Shown one piece after another: positions 9,491-19,006 of a stretch of 64,000 nucleotides of DNA. The translations under genes and the position numbers were made by a program. The stretch comes from an uncultured Thermoguttaceae bacterium (GTDB lineage: Bacteria > Planctomycetota > Planctomycetia > Pirellulales > Thermoguttaceae). The stretch is taken from the NCBI GenBank assembly GCA_938084835.1, contig CALKER010000006.1:248001-312000 (forward strand), given 5' to 3'. The stretch's first letter is position 1. Each line of letters begins with the position of its first letter. The notes under the pieces were generated by a model. It was not told where the DNA came from, ran no database searches, and was given only the letters and a program-made list of their open reading frames with translations.

Positions 9491-10819
9491 ATGCACGTGC
9501 GTAAACAGTGCCCGTGGAAGGTGGGCATGATGTTAGGTATGGTTTTGACGGTAGGTCTTTGGCAGGGCGCTGCTGCTCAGCGCGACGAGATCAACTACGA
9601 CGAAAGCAAGGTGCCAAAATACACCCTTCCGGATCCGTTGGTTTGCCTTGACGGTACGCCCGTTTGTGATCCGCAAACTTGGTTCGACAAGCGCCGCCCC
9701 GAGATTCTTGCCTTGTTTGAGAAATACGTGTACGGCAAGTCTTTCGGTCGGCCCCCCGAGATGTGGTTTCAGATCACAAGCCTCGATGAAAATGCACTCA
9801 ACGGAATGGCCATCAGAAAGGAAGTGACGGTCCACTTCACCCGGGATCCTGAAGGTCCTGCGATGCACATTTTGATTTACATTCCCAAGAAGGCCAAACC
9901 ACCGGTGCCGCTTTTTTTGGGGCTAAACTTCTACGGCAACCACACCATTCATCCGGATCCGGGAATAACCCTATCGCGGGCCTGGATGCGACCGAATAAG
10001 GAATATGGCATTGTCGACAACCGGGCAACGGAGGAGTCCCGCGGAAAAGCAGCTCGCCGATGGTGTGTGGAAAAGGTCCTCGACCGCGGCTACGCTTTAG
10101 CGACTATCTACTATGGGGATTTAGACCCGGACTACGATGACGGTTTTCAAAACGGGGTGCATCCGCTGTTTTATCGTCCTGGCCAAACCCGGCCTGCCGC
10201 CGATGAATGGGGGGCAATCGGAGCCTGGGCTTGGGGACTGAGCCGCGCGATGGATTATTTTGAGACTGACCCCCAGCTTGATGCCACCCGCGTGGCGGTA
10301 ATGGGTCATTCGCGATTGGGAAAGACGGCTCTGTGGGCAGGGGCCCAGGATCAACGGTTTGCCATCGTCATCTCGAATAATTCGGGATGCGGGGGTGCGG
10401 CCCTCAGCCGACGGCGTTTCGGCGAGACCGTCCGTCGCATCAATACGGCCTTTCCTCATTGGTTCTGCGAAAATTTCAAGCAGTTTAATGACCGCGAAGA
10501 CCAACTACCCGTGGACCAACATATGTTGATTGCCCTCATTGCCCCGCGCCCGGTCTATGTGGCCAGCGCGGAGCAGGACCTTTGGGCGGACCCGCGGGGT
10601 GAGTTCCTGGCGGCTAAAGGGGCGGATCCAGTTTATCGCCTCCTGGGAACCGAGGGGTTGGCTGTTGACGACATGCCTCCCCTTGACCAACCAGTTATGA
10701 GCACAATTGGTTACCACATCCGCCGCGGAGGCCACGACGTCACGGAGTTCGACTGGGAGCAGTTTCTTACCTTTGCCGATCTTCACTTTAAAAAGAAGGT
10801 AAATCCTACCCGAAGGTAA
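9491..10819 (+). CDS. CE15 glucuronoyl esterase-like exported hydrolase
   Basis: Alpha/beta hydrolase of carbohydrate esterase family 15, which cleaves ester links between lignin alcohols and 4-O-methyl-glucuronic acid on xylan. The signal peptide (about residues 1-29, ending GAAAQ) predicts export. Nucleophile S274 sits in [10 protein letters not shown], the bacterial form of the GxSRxGK motif. The C-terminal histidine H415 is in [12 protein letters not shown], and an acid is likely at SAEQDLW. Length of 442 residues is normal. ATG 9491 follows AGAAGGAG with eight bases of spacing and is preferred over GTG 9482. It lies 130 bases after ino1 but probably has its own promoter. It supports plant-biomass use by the host; the exact ester substrate is not proven. 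Confidence 0.88.
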   Translation: MHVRKQCPWKVGMMLGMVLTVGLWQGAAAQRDEINYDESKVPKYTLPDPLVCLDGTPVCDPQTWFDKRRPEILALFEKYVYGKSFGRPPEMWFQITSLDENALNGMAIRKEVTVHFTRDPEGPAMHILIYIPKKAKPPVPLFLGLNFYGNHTIHPDPGITLSRAWMRPNKEYGIVDNRATEESRGKAARRWCVEKVLDRGYALATIYYGDLDPDYDDGFQNGVHPLFYRPGQTRPAADEWGAIGAWAWGLSRAMDYFETDPQLDATRVAVMGHSRLGKTALWAGAQDQRFAIVISNNSGCGGAALSRRRFGETVRRINTAFPHWFCENFKQFNDREDQLPVDQHMLIALIAPRPVYVASAEQDLWADPRGEFLAAKGADPVYRLLGTEGLAVDDMPPLDQPVMSTIGYHIRRGGHDVTEFDWEQFLTFADLHFKKKVNPTRR

Positions 10820-11166
10820 CCCCCGCTATTGGTCCAGCCGTCGCCCGCGACAAGTCAGGTTGTCTCCTCTCGGAGAAATTTTGGCGGCAGGGCCGGGCCG
10901 GACGCCCACGGCACAACCTTTCAAGTTTGCCATGGGAATCCGGAAGGCAAGTTAAGGGGACCCAAGGAGTTGTAGCGAGAAAACGCAAAATCGTTTTTCT
11001 TTGAAGGTTCTTTGGGGGAGCGTATCCAAGGGCTAACTGTGCTCGCGGGACGAAATTTCCGCGGAGGTTAGGCATTTGCCCTTGCGTGGCCCACTCGATG
11101 CCTCTCCAGATCGCAAATTTGGCACCACGGGAGTCCCTCGTCCACAAGCCGCATTCCAACGAATGG
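10820..11166. other. Convergent spacer, nothing recognised
   Basis: Spacer of 347 bases between convergent genes (CE15 esterase and ABC permease). No clear hairpin with T-tract and no supported small gene. Confidence 0.5.
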
Positions 11167-12114
11167 TCAAGCTAAGTCTCGATCCTCAAAGAGCAACAAG
11201 GCCACAACCATGGCAAGAAAACAGTAAAGGAGAGTGTAAACACCGGCCATCAGTAAGTAGGTGGGTGGAATGGCTCGACCGGTGGAAATCGCAGTCTCGA
11301 TGCTTAAGTGTCCTAATACTGGAAAGACAGCAGCAATCAGGTTTCCCACAAATCCTACAATGGGAAACCGCCCCACTGCGGAGTTAAGGATTAGCGGTGT
11401 GAGATGCCCTACCACATAAATGGTAAAACATATGATCAAATTCGGGAGCATAGGAAGCCTTGTAGATATCGCCACCGCTATTGATGCCAAGATCACTGCT
11501 TCCAAGAATACCAAGATCAATCCTGGGACGGTCTGGATCATCTCGTTGAGGCAATCGATCGAGCGTGGCTCAGGTAGGGCATTTTCACGCGCATCGTAAA
11601 CAACCTTGTAAGACACACTTCCGAGAAAAAGTGGGCTGAGAATCAAAAACATGAGGACCACCGGCCCGATGACCCCCAAAAATTTGCCCACCACCAGCTT
11701 CCACCGGGCAATGGGCTTGGATAGCAACGTTAATGCCGTGCGTCCTTCTACTTCCTCAGAGATGGATACACTGGCTGTCCAAACCGCCAGGATTACGGCA
11801 AGAACTTTGATAAGAGTGAGCCCTTCAGCTTTCAGCATTTTGATGTCTTCCCCGAAAGTGTTGTACGGAATAAAGGGGAAGAGAAATATCGCAGTTACTC
11901 CGATGGCGATCAGAACGTACGCAAGCGGCTGCGACAGAGCCTCCTTGGCGGCCGTGCGGGCGATCGCATAAACCCGAGGCGTGAACTGTTGTAACAACCA
12001 GCAAATTAACCAAAACGCGACGGCAATGCCTGCCGTACCAACCGCCACCACCCACAACGGCCGAACCCAAGTCAGAAGCGCTGCCAAAACGATCAAGCTA
12101 CTTCCGGTACCCAT
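11167..12114 (-). CDS. ABC-2 type transporter permease
   Basis: Integral membrane protein of 315 residues. Two membrane segments lie before residue 45, then the typical RTAAKEALSQP cytoplasmic coupling segment, then about six further segments including LAVILAVWTASVSISEEVEG, the conserved ABC-2 signature before GRTALTLLSKPIARWKLVVG. These permeases (NosY/CcmB-like relatives) work with a separate ATPase; none is adjacent, so the partner must be encoded elsewhere. ATG 12114 has GGGAG eight bases upstream. It lies 294 bases downstream of the acylphosphatase gene in the same orientation. Substrate unknown. Confidence 0.88.
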   Translation of the reverse strand: MGTGSSLIVLAALLTWVRPLWVVAVGTAGIAVAFWLICWLLQQFTPRVYAIARTAAKEALSQPLAYVLIAIGVTAIFLFPFIPYNTFGEDIKMLKAEGLTLIKVLAVILAVWTASVSISEEVEGRTALTLLSKPIARWKLVVGKFLGVIGPVVLMFLILSPLFLGSVSYKVVYDARENALPEPRSIDCLNEMIQTVPGLILVFLEAVILASIAVAISTRLPMLPNLIICFTIYVVGHLTPLILNSAVGRFPIVGFVGNLIAAVFPVLGHLSIETAISTGRAIPPTYLLMAGVYTLLYCFLAMVVALLLFEDRDLA

Positions 12115-12408
12115 GAGGAACTCCCGTCATTTTCACCCAGCACTCGCGAGCTTCGCACTTAAATGGAAGCCTATTGTGCGGACAATCAGTATCTCTGTAA
12201 GACCGGTGACGTATCGCTCCGTCCCTTCTGCTATCTGCCTTCCGACATTATTGGTACGATGGATTTTTGCTATTAGCCTGTGGAGAAATTTCTTAACGAA
12301 ATCTTCCGAAGTTCTTTCTTCGATTGGATCTTCGCGCTACTATTTTCGAAAAATTCTGTTGTCATAATGGGAGGGTGTCACAAGCTTAAGCGGGTCAATT
12401 GTCTTGGA

Positions 12409-12705
12409 TCAGTGACGAATTTCAAACCTGTCGAAATTGCCGGTTACAGGCTCTTGGATGATCTCTTCCCTGCGTACGAATCGTCCCATTTCAGTACGAA
12501 TGTCGGTCAAGAAACGATCCAAAGCCTCAGGTGGACCCTCGGCCACGAGTTCCACCCGACCATCCGGGAGATTCCGTACGAAACCCGTAATCGGGTATTT
12601 CCGGGCACAGTGGTAAGCGGTGTAACGGAACCCCACGCCCTGAACCCGGCCCTCATAGAATACGTGCAACCTTTGATTTTTTGGGGGAGCCTGCAACGGA
12701 TCCAT
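12409..12705 (-). CDS. acyP: Acylphosphatase
   Basis: Small cytosolic enzyme hydrolysing carboxyl-phosphate mixed anhydrides such as acetyl or carbamoyl phosphate. The protein of 98 residues carries the signature GRVQGVGFR (catalytic arginine) and GFVRNLPDGRVELVAEG (catalytic asparagine). ATG 12705 is preceded by TAGGAG at seven bases. That ribosome-binding site lies inside a tandem 24-bp duplication just upstream. Confidence 0.95.
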   Translation of the reverse strand: MDPLQAPPKNQRLHVFYEGRVQGVGFRYTAYHCARKYPITGFVRNLPDGRVELVAEGPPEALDRFLTDIRTEMGRFVRREEIIQEPVTGNFDRFEIRH

Positions 12706-12710
12706 TCACT

Positions 12711-12758
12711 GGCTCCTAGTGGTTCACGACGAACGGCTCCTAATGGTTCACGACGAAC
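12711..12758 (-). repeat. Tandem 24-bp duplication in the acyP leader
   Basis: Two directly adjacent copies, 12711-12734 and 12735-12758, differ at one position. Read on the minus strand, each copy ends in an AGGAGCC-type Shine-Dalgarno; the copy nearer the gene serves the acyP start at 12705. The duplication gives a second potential ribosome-binding site 24 bases upstream without a start codon at the same spacing. Confidence 0.85.
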
Positions 12759-15700
12759 CCACCCGGCGCTCAGCTGCGCATTTCTGCTTATTTCTTGCAA
12801 AAATTAGATGCATTTCATGCGAAAAAACTGGATACGTACAAACGGAGTTGTCCCCCGCCGAAGATCAGTTCGTTTTACCCAAAATGTGCCAACTTACGTA
12901 ATTCGATTTGGTCTCCAAACTTCCGGTCCGACACCCGTAAACCTAACACTCTAACTTCACAGAAATTAACGCTATGATGATTAACATTCTCGCGTATTGC
13001 AAGGTCTCCATTTTAAGGCCTAGTAGGTTGAGGCCATCCGTCAGCGCACTACCTGCCTCAACGCGCTACGTGCCTCAAAATAGGATAGACATCTCGACGG
13101 ATTAAAACCCAGCCTTTTTGCCTAACAATGGAAAATTGTTCCTCTTCTTTATAAACTTTTAGTCCAACCTTGGAGCGATCTTCTTCGAACGGGTTATGGT
13201 TTTGGGGTCAGACCCGCTTCGCAAACGGGGTGGCCGGAAAAATTCCTGTAACCGTCCTGCCCACGCGGATTCGCGGAGGGAAAGCTCCGGGCCGGAATGC
13301 GACCTCTCTCGGCACGAATAATCGTGACTGGGCTCCCGCAGTGTTGGGGAACCTAATTTTCACTGAATTTCTTGGAGCCCCCCAGTCCGGCTTATTGCAA
13401 GTCGCTAAGTGACTCGTGGCGCTTTAACGGACAACGAGCGGTCAGACCCTGAACTACCCAGACACTCACCACTCGACCAGAGTTACCCGCAGCCTACTGG
13501 TACCTGCGCAAAAAATCGGAGCCGGATCGAAGCTATGGAAATAATGATTACCGAAATAAAAGAGGCCCTACCGCAGTGGCCAACGTCGCTTCCTCCCCGA
13601 CCACCGGCGGAGGCCTCCCTTTCTGCGATGAGAGCCGGTTCCAAAGCGAGCTTCAAGCTCCGCAAGTTGCAGGTCGATGTGCCGCGAGAATGCTCGAAAT
13701 GCCTCCCGCGGGAATATTATCGGACGCCCAAGGAACGAGCGAGCTCGGCGATTCGTCCAACACCAGGTGTTCTTCATGGCAGTTCCGACGAAAGAAAGAG
13801 GGCCTTTTCAGTTATTAGCCGAACACTTGGATTCAATTATTCATCGCGGAATCTAACGGGGCAACCCGCCCCTTCGCGTTTGCCCCTAAGGTTCCTGCTT
13901 CACCCGCTGCCAAGACATTTTGTCGATGCCCACTTTAAAAGTGGGGCCGTCTTTAAGGGGCCACGAAAGCACCCGTCAATGGTCCGGCCAAGTGCAGCTT
14001 CTACTTGAAATACGTTTTGCCAAGAGACTTTTCTCAATAATTTTGACCACCTGGTTTGAAATAATTAGTCCGCAAGTAAAGCTCTCGTTTGTCACGGTAA
14101 GGTTGGCGGTGATCCAGCCCCCTTTCGGGAGAAGGGCCTTCCGCGAAGAGTTTTTAGAAGGTCACTTGTGCAACTATCGCGCCGGAGGGATTAAGCAAAC
14201 AACTTCTAACAACAAGAGGGCGGAAGTGTAGGGCAACGGTTACGGAAAAGCAGGAATTCTCTTTGGTTTTTTGGCTTTTTTCCGGGGAAATCGTGCGCAA
14301 CTAGAAAACCAGTGGCCGGCGAGAAGCTCAAGGTAACCGACGAGACTGGCAAACATGAGGAGGAACGTAACCGAATAGTGCAGATGTTTAGACTCGGTTC
14401 CAAAGCGATGGCGATATTTCCGCCAACCGGAGCCGCGAAGCAAATGTATTCTTTTGATGCTCGTTACTCGTTCTTTTGATATTGGTAAGTCTCGTCGGTG
14501 CTCGCCAACCGAACATAGCCCCGATATAGGCGGAAACCTTGTCCGGTTTTGACTTGGTGGTTCGCTAGTTTTCAGATCGAATGTAACCGTACGGGATCGA
14601 ATACAACTATATTCCTGATATTTGTCGAGTTACGGCTTGACATGCCAGAGTGTTAAAATCAAGAGTGTTAAAATCATGGGTGTGGCCAAATTACCGAATA
14701 ATTTGCGGCTGGAAGCCATCACCCTCGTTGAAAACGTCGCCTAAATACTAAGATCACTAAACATTCCGCTTTTTTCCTCGCAATCCCATGTCAGAATCGC
14801 CAACGCAACTCGGGAACGTCGTACTTACTAAACAAGCCCAACAAAGCTGTTCGGTAGCAGGCTCTCCAAGTGCTAGCGTGCCGGGAGGTATTGATGTGCG
14901 TTAATTCAACGTGGAAGAGTGGTTTTGAGGGCACTTCCTCGTCTTTGGATAACCTCCCCCGAGTAAGTGCGATTGCTTGCTAAGAGCTGACTGCGGTATA
15001 AACTCCTCCGCGGTCTCCTGCACGAGCTAAATTTTAGAGCTTACCGTCACGAGTCCCAAAAGGTGCGTTGAGAGACCGAGGTCGCTCGCCCCGTAGTTCC
15101 CCTAACTAACATAGTGGAGCGGGTAGGAGAAGGCGGGCGATAATTCCCCTGGGATGCAGAAATTTGTTGACCGGCGTCACTTTGGACGGACCTAAGTTCC
15201 AATTTTGTTCTTGGCCTAACAAAAGCTTGTTGCAAAGGGGCTTGGCTCCATCCCCAGTTAAGGTGCTGGGGCGCTCCTGGCATTTTGCCCGGTCAACATA
15301 CGATGGGGGGGATTAACCGATTTACGATGTAAAAGTTGGGTCTTGTGGGCTCGGGCAGCCCCACGAAATTAGTCTTGCTCGGGCTAAATTCGAGAGGTGG
15401 CGCACCGCACCGGCGCCTTTGATCAGCCTCAGGTTGAGGCTGTTAGGCGGGTGCCACATTCGTCAACGTGCTTAAGATTTATTCCGTTTTTAGCAGGAAA
15501 GGTGTCCGGTAATTCTCGCGAATTAATTGCCATCGGAAAAATCGCTTTTCGAGGTGGGAACGGCAGCCTTATCCGCCGCTATTTGTTCCCGAAATTTGGC
15601 GTAATGTGCTTTTCATCAAATTGCCTTGCTTTGCTCGACGGGGGGGCCGATGAGAAGAATAGACTGTTCGGAGATATCGTTGGGACACGGATGACCCTCG

Positions 15701-16210
15701 TTCGCCCATTATCCTATCCCTCGGGTTTGTGAAGGACACTCCGCACTCGGGGTTGCCATTCGAGCTTGATACCAAAAATCGTCCTTGCAGGAGTTCTAGG
15801 TAGCAAAAAATCGACTGGCACCACGTACGTAATAACGAGCGAGCTTGGAGTTTATGCGCGAGACCGTCTTTCACGGGTAAGATTTCGGTCTCGAGTTTTT
15901 TGAGAGCCATGGCCCAGATCGGGCATACCGTGAAAGGCTGGTTTAGAAAGGTCAGGGGAGGGCTTGGGAAAGAGATGGGGGTTTCCCGAAAGGCATGCAG
16001 TTTGGTACACTGCTTTGGTGTTGACGATCGCCGTGAACGACCCTTGTGGGTGTCGATTTTGGTTGTGACCTTAGCGTAAGGGGGCATCGGGCATGGGGTC
16101 GAGGAGGCGCAGGCGTATGTAAGAAGTTTCCGTGCCAAGCGCCTCCGAATGGGATGAGCTCAAGATCGGGGTATCAGCGATCAATAATTAAACGGCAGAA
16201 GGGAAACAGT
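12759..16210. other. 3.5 kb gene-poor stretch
   Basis: The longest interval without a recognisable gene. The open frames present (such as 13409-14008 plus and 15569-16138 minus) have no ribosome-binding site and composition unlike the neighbouring proteins. Visible details: a tandem imperfect 16-bp repeat around AGAGTGTTAAAATCA at 14647-14676, preceded by TTGACA at 14637, and a short ORF (ATG 14676, 22 codons) of unknown meaning. No tRNA, rRNA, transposase or CRISPR structure was found. Confidence 0.5.
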
Positions 16211-16492
16211 ATGCAAATTTTCGGTCCTGGGCACATCCATGGTCCGCAGGGGGTAGGTGCTCCCCATTTGCCGCGGACGGCTCCCGCTCCTAAGTCCGCG
16301 GGATACTCCGTTCAGGATGAGGTTCAAATTTCCGAGGCTGCCCAGCGTTTGGCAGATAGCAACCAGGCCGGTGAAATCCGGTGGGATCGCATAAGGCAGA
16401 TTCGGGCGGAGATTGCAGCAGGCACTTACGAGACGCCTGAGAAATTAGAAATAGCTCTGCGTCGGCTCCTCAAGCGTTTAGGCGAGCTGTGA
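16211..16492 (+). CDS. flgM: FlgM-like anti-sigma-28 factor
   Basis: Small protein of 93 residues whose C-terminal half has the FlgM pattern: IRWDRIRQIRAEIAAGTY, then ETPEKLEIALRRLLKRL. FlgM binds the flagellar sigma factor until the hook is complete and the protein is exported. The N-terminal half (glycine/proline-rich, then VQISEAAQRLADS) resembles other planctomycete members. ATG 16211 has AGAAGGG about eight bases upstream; the longer open frame from 16046 is not family-like. No other flagellar gene is adjacent, so the regulator is orphaned in this window. Confidence 0.78.
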   Translation: MQIFGPGHIHGPQGVGAPHLPRTAPAPKSAGYSVQDEVQISEAAQRLADSNQAGEIRWDRIRQIRAEIAAGTYETPEKLEIALRRLLKRLGEL

Positions 16493-16816
16493 TAAATCGC
16501 AGTCTGGACGACGACTCGCTCCGGTGTTTTCTTTTCGTCGTCGACGCTTTTGAATGAAGCAAGCAGCCAAGCTGCGGACGAAGCAGCTTTGAAGCTTTCA
16601 TTTACAAAATGTCCGCTTGGAACTTGGGGTAAAGGGGAAAAGGTTGTAAGCTCTAACCCTTCTTGCTTTCCCAAGATGGGGGCCATTTTGTCTCAGCAAT
16701 CCACTCGAAGGTTAAAAAAATTTCGCGGGCTTGGAACCTGCTGGGTTTGCCTGGCAATACAGAGATAGGAAGCAGGAATCCCCAAATTCCTTCCGTGTGG
16801 CCACAGGAGCTACTCT
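16493..16816. other. Convergent spacer with two inverted repeats
   Basis: Shortly after flgM, GACGACGA (16507-16514) is complementary to TCGTCGTC (16535-16542), and AAGCTGC (16569-16575) to GCAGCTT (16583-16589). Neither is followed by a strong T-tract. They may end transcription of flgM or of the converging methyltransferase gene. No supported gene. Confidence 0.5.
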
Positions 16817-17620
16817 TCACGATCGCTTCTTTTCAATGAGGATCAGAATATCCTGCCCTTCCAACTTTGGGAGCAAGTCGTTGCTGGAAATTGCTGTGCG
16901 TGAGCTCAGATCGTAATCCTGAAAGATGAAAATTGCGGCTGCAGCTTCTTCGAGGGCTGCCTCAATGGCAGCGGAAAACACGGTACACAGAAGTATTTCA
17001 TCCCAAGCGCGGATGACTTTAGGGGTCTGAATGTCGATAAGCGTAAAACTTGCGAGTACCTTCTCTCCGAGGCGGTGGAAACCTTTGAGGGCAAGGATTT
17101 GTTGGCCCTCCCAAGAGCAAAAGGTGACTTTGGGCCAAGCCGAAGCATAATTTTTGAGTCGGCCATAGTTGAGGACATGAATCAATACAATCCCCCCGGG
17201 ACGGACAGCCGCCAAGAGATTTTGGACTGCCTGCTTTACTTGGGTCTCATCCTTCACGAGTGACAAAGAATTGCCAAGACACAAAGCGGCGTCAAAAGTT
17301 TCGACCTGTGGGGGCGGGGTAACCAAGTTACGGATGCTCCATTTCAAGCCGGGTGGTTCGCCGAAGCGGCTTCGCGCAAAATGGATCATTTCTGGACTGG
17401 CATCGGCCCCTTCAACTTCTATTCCCCAGCTGTGAAATTCAGCAGCATGGCGGCCCGTGCCGCAGGCCATATCGAGAACCCTCTGGACACCCCATTCCGA
17501 GAAGATTGCCCGAAGGAACGGGAGCTCGAGCCCCAGCCGCTTCTCCCAGTTGATCATCTCGTCGTAAACATCGGGCGGTAGCACAAACGACTGGTTCGGT
17601 TGACTTGACATACACAGCAT
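16817..17620 (-). CDS. Class I SAM-dependent methyltransferase
   Basis: Protein of 267 residues with a Rossmann methyltransferase core: motif I VLDMACGTGRHAAEF, the acidic residue ending beta-2 in EGADASPEMIHFAR, motif IV-like FDAALCLGNSLSLV, and RPGGIVLIHVLNYGR. The C-terminal domain has repeated alanine-rich helices. The substrate is unknown. ATG 17620 is preferred over the frame start at 17656 because GGGAGGAGG lies about five bases upstream. It is transcribed away from a second methyltransferase gene of similar design at 18086. Confidence 0.88.
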   Translation of the reverse strand: MLCMSSQPNQSFVLPPDVYDEMINWEKRLGLELPFLRAIFSEWGVQRVLDMACGTGRHAAEFHSWGIEVEGADASPEMIHFARSRFGEPPGLKWSIRNLVTPPPQVETFDAALCLGNSLSLVKDETQVKQAVQNLLAAVRPGGIVLIHVLNYGRLKNYASAWPKVTFCSWEGQQILALKGFHRLGEKVLASFTLIDIQTPKVIRAWDEILLCTVFSAAIEAALEEAAAAIFIFQDYDLSSRTAISSNDLLPKLEGQDILILIEKKRS

Positions 17621-18085
17621 CTTTTCCTCCTCCCTTCGGAAGGCTGGGCTCTGCACGCTACTTCAACACTCGCCCCTCCGTCTTGGCGGAGGTACCTGGT
17701 TCAAATTACAAGTTTACCGGAATTGGCTTGCTGGGAATCTTTATCAGGCAGAGTGGGCGAGACAAGGGACGTCGCTTGCTTGCCGATCGAAGCTGAAGTA
17801 CCTTGAGCAAAGCACGGGTCGGCACGGGAAAAGCTGGTGTCCCTCCCGGGCGGCAGGCTTCGGAGGTTCCGCAAGTGGGGATGGGCAACCGTTGGCTTAG
17901 TCCCATCTGCAATCGGATCGCTTCGCCCGCAACAACGCACTCTGTGTTTAAAGGGCTTACTGTGAGCGACCTGTGTCCCGGCGCTTAAAGGACTTTGCCA
18001 GACTTAAGATAGGAAGATAAGTCTTGCGGAAGACTCAGGCGGTTTCGAATCGATCAAAAAATCGGATTGGTGAAATCTTTTGAGG
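17621..18085. other. Divergent spacer between two methyltransferase genes
   Basis: About 465 bases. CCTCCG (17675-17680) and CGGAGG (17687-17692) form a perfect 6-bp stem with a 6-base loop, in the leader of the minus-strand gene. No consensus promoter is obvious. No supported gene. Confidence 0.5.
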
Positions 18086-18871
18086 ATGGTACGAGCGACT
18101 CGGGCAAATTGGTACGATTATCCTCAATATTATGATCTTGCGTTTCGGGATGAAACGAAGCGGGAAATCAAATTTCTGGAAGGAGCTTTTGAGCGATATT
18201 CGCTCATTCCGGTGCGGACGGTGCTTGAACCCGCCTGCGGAAGCGGCCGATTAGTGGCCGCTCTGGCGTGTCGCGGCTATCACGTCATTGGCTTGGACCT
18301 TAGCCACCGTGCGCTTGTTTATGCGAGGCAGCGTTTGAACCGTCTCAGGCTTGCCGCATGCCTATTTAGGGCGGATATGCGTCATTTTGCCTTGAGTCGG
18401 AGCGTGGATGCAATCTGCTGTACGTTTGATAGCTTTCGTCACCTTTTGACCGAGCGGGATGCACTTGCCCACCTTCTACGTGCAGGCGAGTGCCTCCGCC
18501 CCGGCGGAATTTATGTTCTGGGACTTCACCTTCTGCCACCCGATGCTGCGGACGAATGCATCGAGAGATGGCGTATCCGCCACGGAAAGATGCAGCTGTC
18601 CGTGACCTTGCGAGTGGTTCGGGTGCAGAGGCGCCTTCGGCGAGAATGGCTGCGGATTAATCTCTTAATCCGGGGACCAAAAAATCGTCGGCGGATTATA
18701 AGTGAATTTCCCCTTCGGCTTTACACCGCCACACAACTCCAGGATCTTCTGGAAAAATGCGGTCATTTCGACCATTGTGCTACGTTTGACTACTGGTACG
18801 AACTGGATCACCCATGTGAACTGAATGATCGGATGAGTGATACCGTCCTGATTCTCCGCCGGTGCGGTTGA
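18086..18871 (+). CDS. Class I SAM-dependent methyltransferase
   Basis: Protein of 261 residues, predicted cytosolic. Motif I is VLEPACGSGRLVAALA, the ribose-binding acidic residue is in VIGLDLSHRALVYARQR, and RPGGIYVLGLHLL is the motif VI region. The C-terminal half is very arginine-rich (RVVRVQRRLRREWLRINLL), which could mean a nucleic-acid or anionic substrate, but that is inference. TTG 18080 and ATG 18086 are both possible starts; GAGG sits too close to ATG to decide. It diverges from the methyltransferase at 16817. Confidence 0.85.
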   Translation: MVRATRANWYDYPQYYDLAFRDETKREIKFLEGAFERYSLIPVRTVLEPACGSGRLVAALACRGYHVIGLDLSHRALVYARQRLNRLRLAACLFRADMRHFALSRSVDAICCTFDSFRHLLTERDALAHLLRAGECLRPGGIYVLGLHLLPPDAADECIERWRIRHGKMQLSVTLRVVRVQRRLRREWLRINLLIRGPKNRRRIISEFPLRLYTATQLQDLLEKCGHFDHCATFDYWYELDHPCELNDRMSDTVLILRRCG

Positions 18872-19006
18872 GCCTCCGGGGTGACAGGCCGCAAACGACG
18901 AGGTTTGAATGGTGTGAACCCTAGCCGCGGGCGCTCTTAAGGATTGCGCTCAGGGTGAAATCTTTGAGTACCGATGGCCCACAAAAGTTGTGGACACACC
19001 GCGGAA

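Noticed and set aside
13409..14008. 199-codon frame in the gene-poor stretch
   Set aside because: Rich in Ser/Pro/Arg with no domain-like pattern or start signal; overlapping frames of similar quality exist on both strands.
18041..18060. GGTTTCGAATCG, similar to a tRNA T-arm
   Set aside because: No acceptor, D or anticodon arm can be folded around it; no tRNA was found anywhere in the window.
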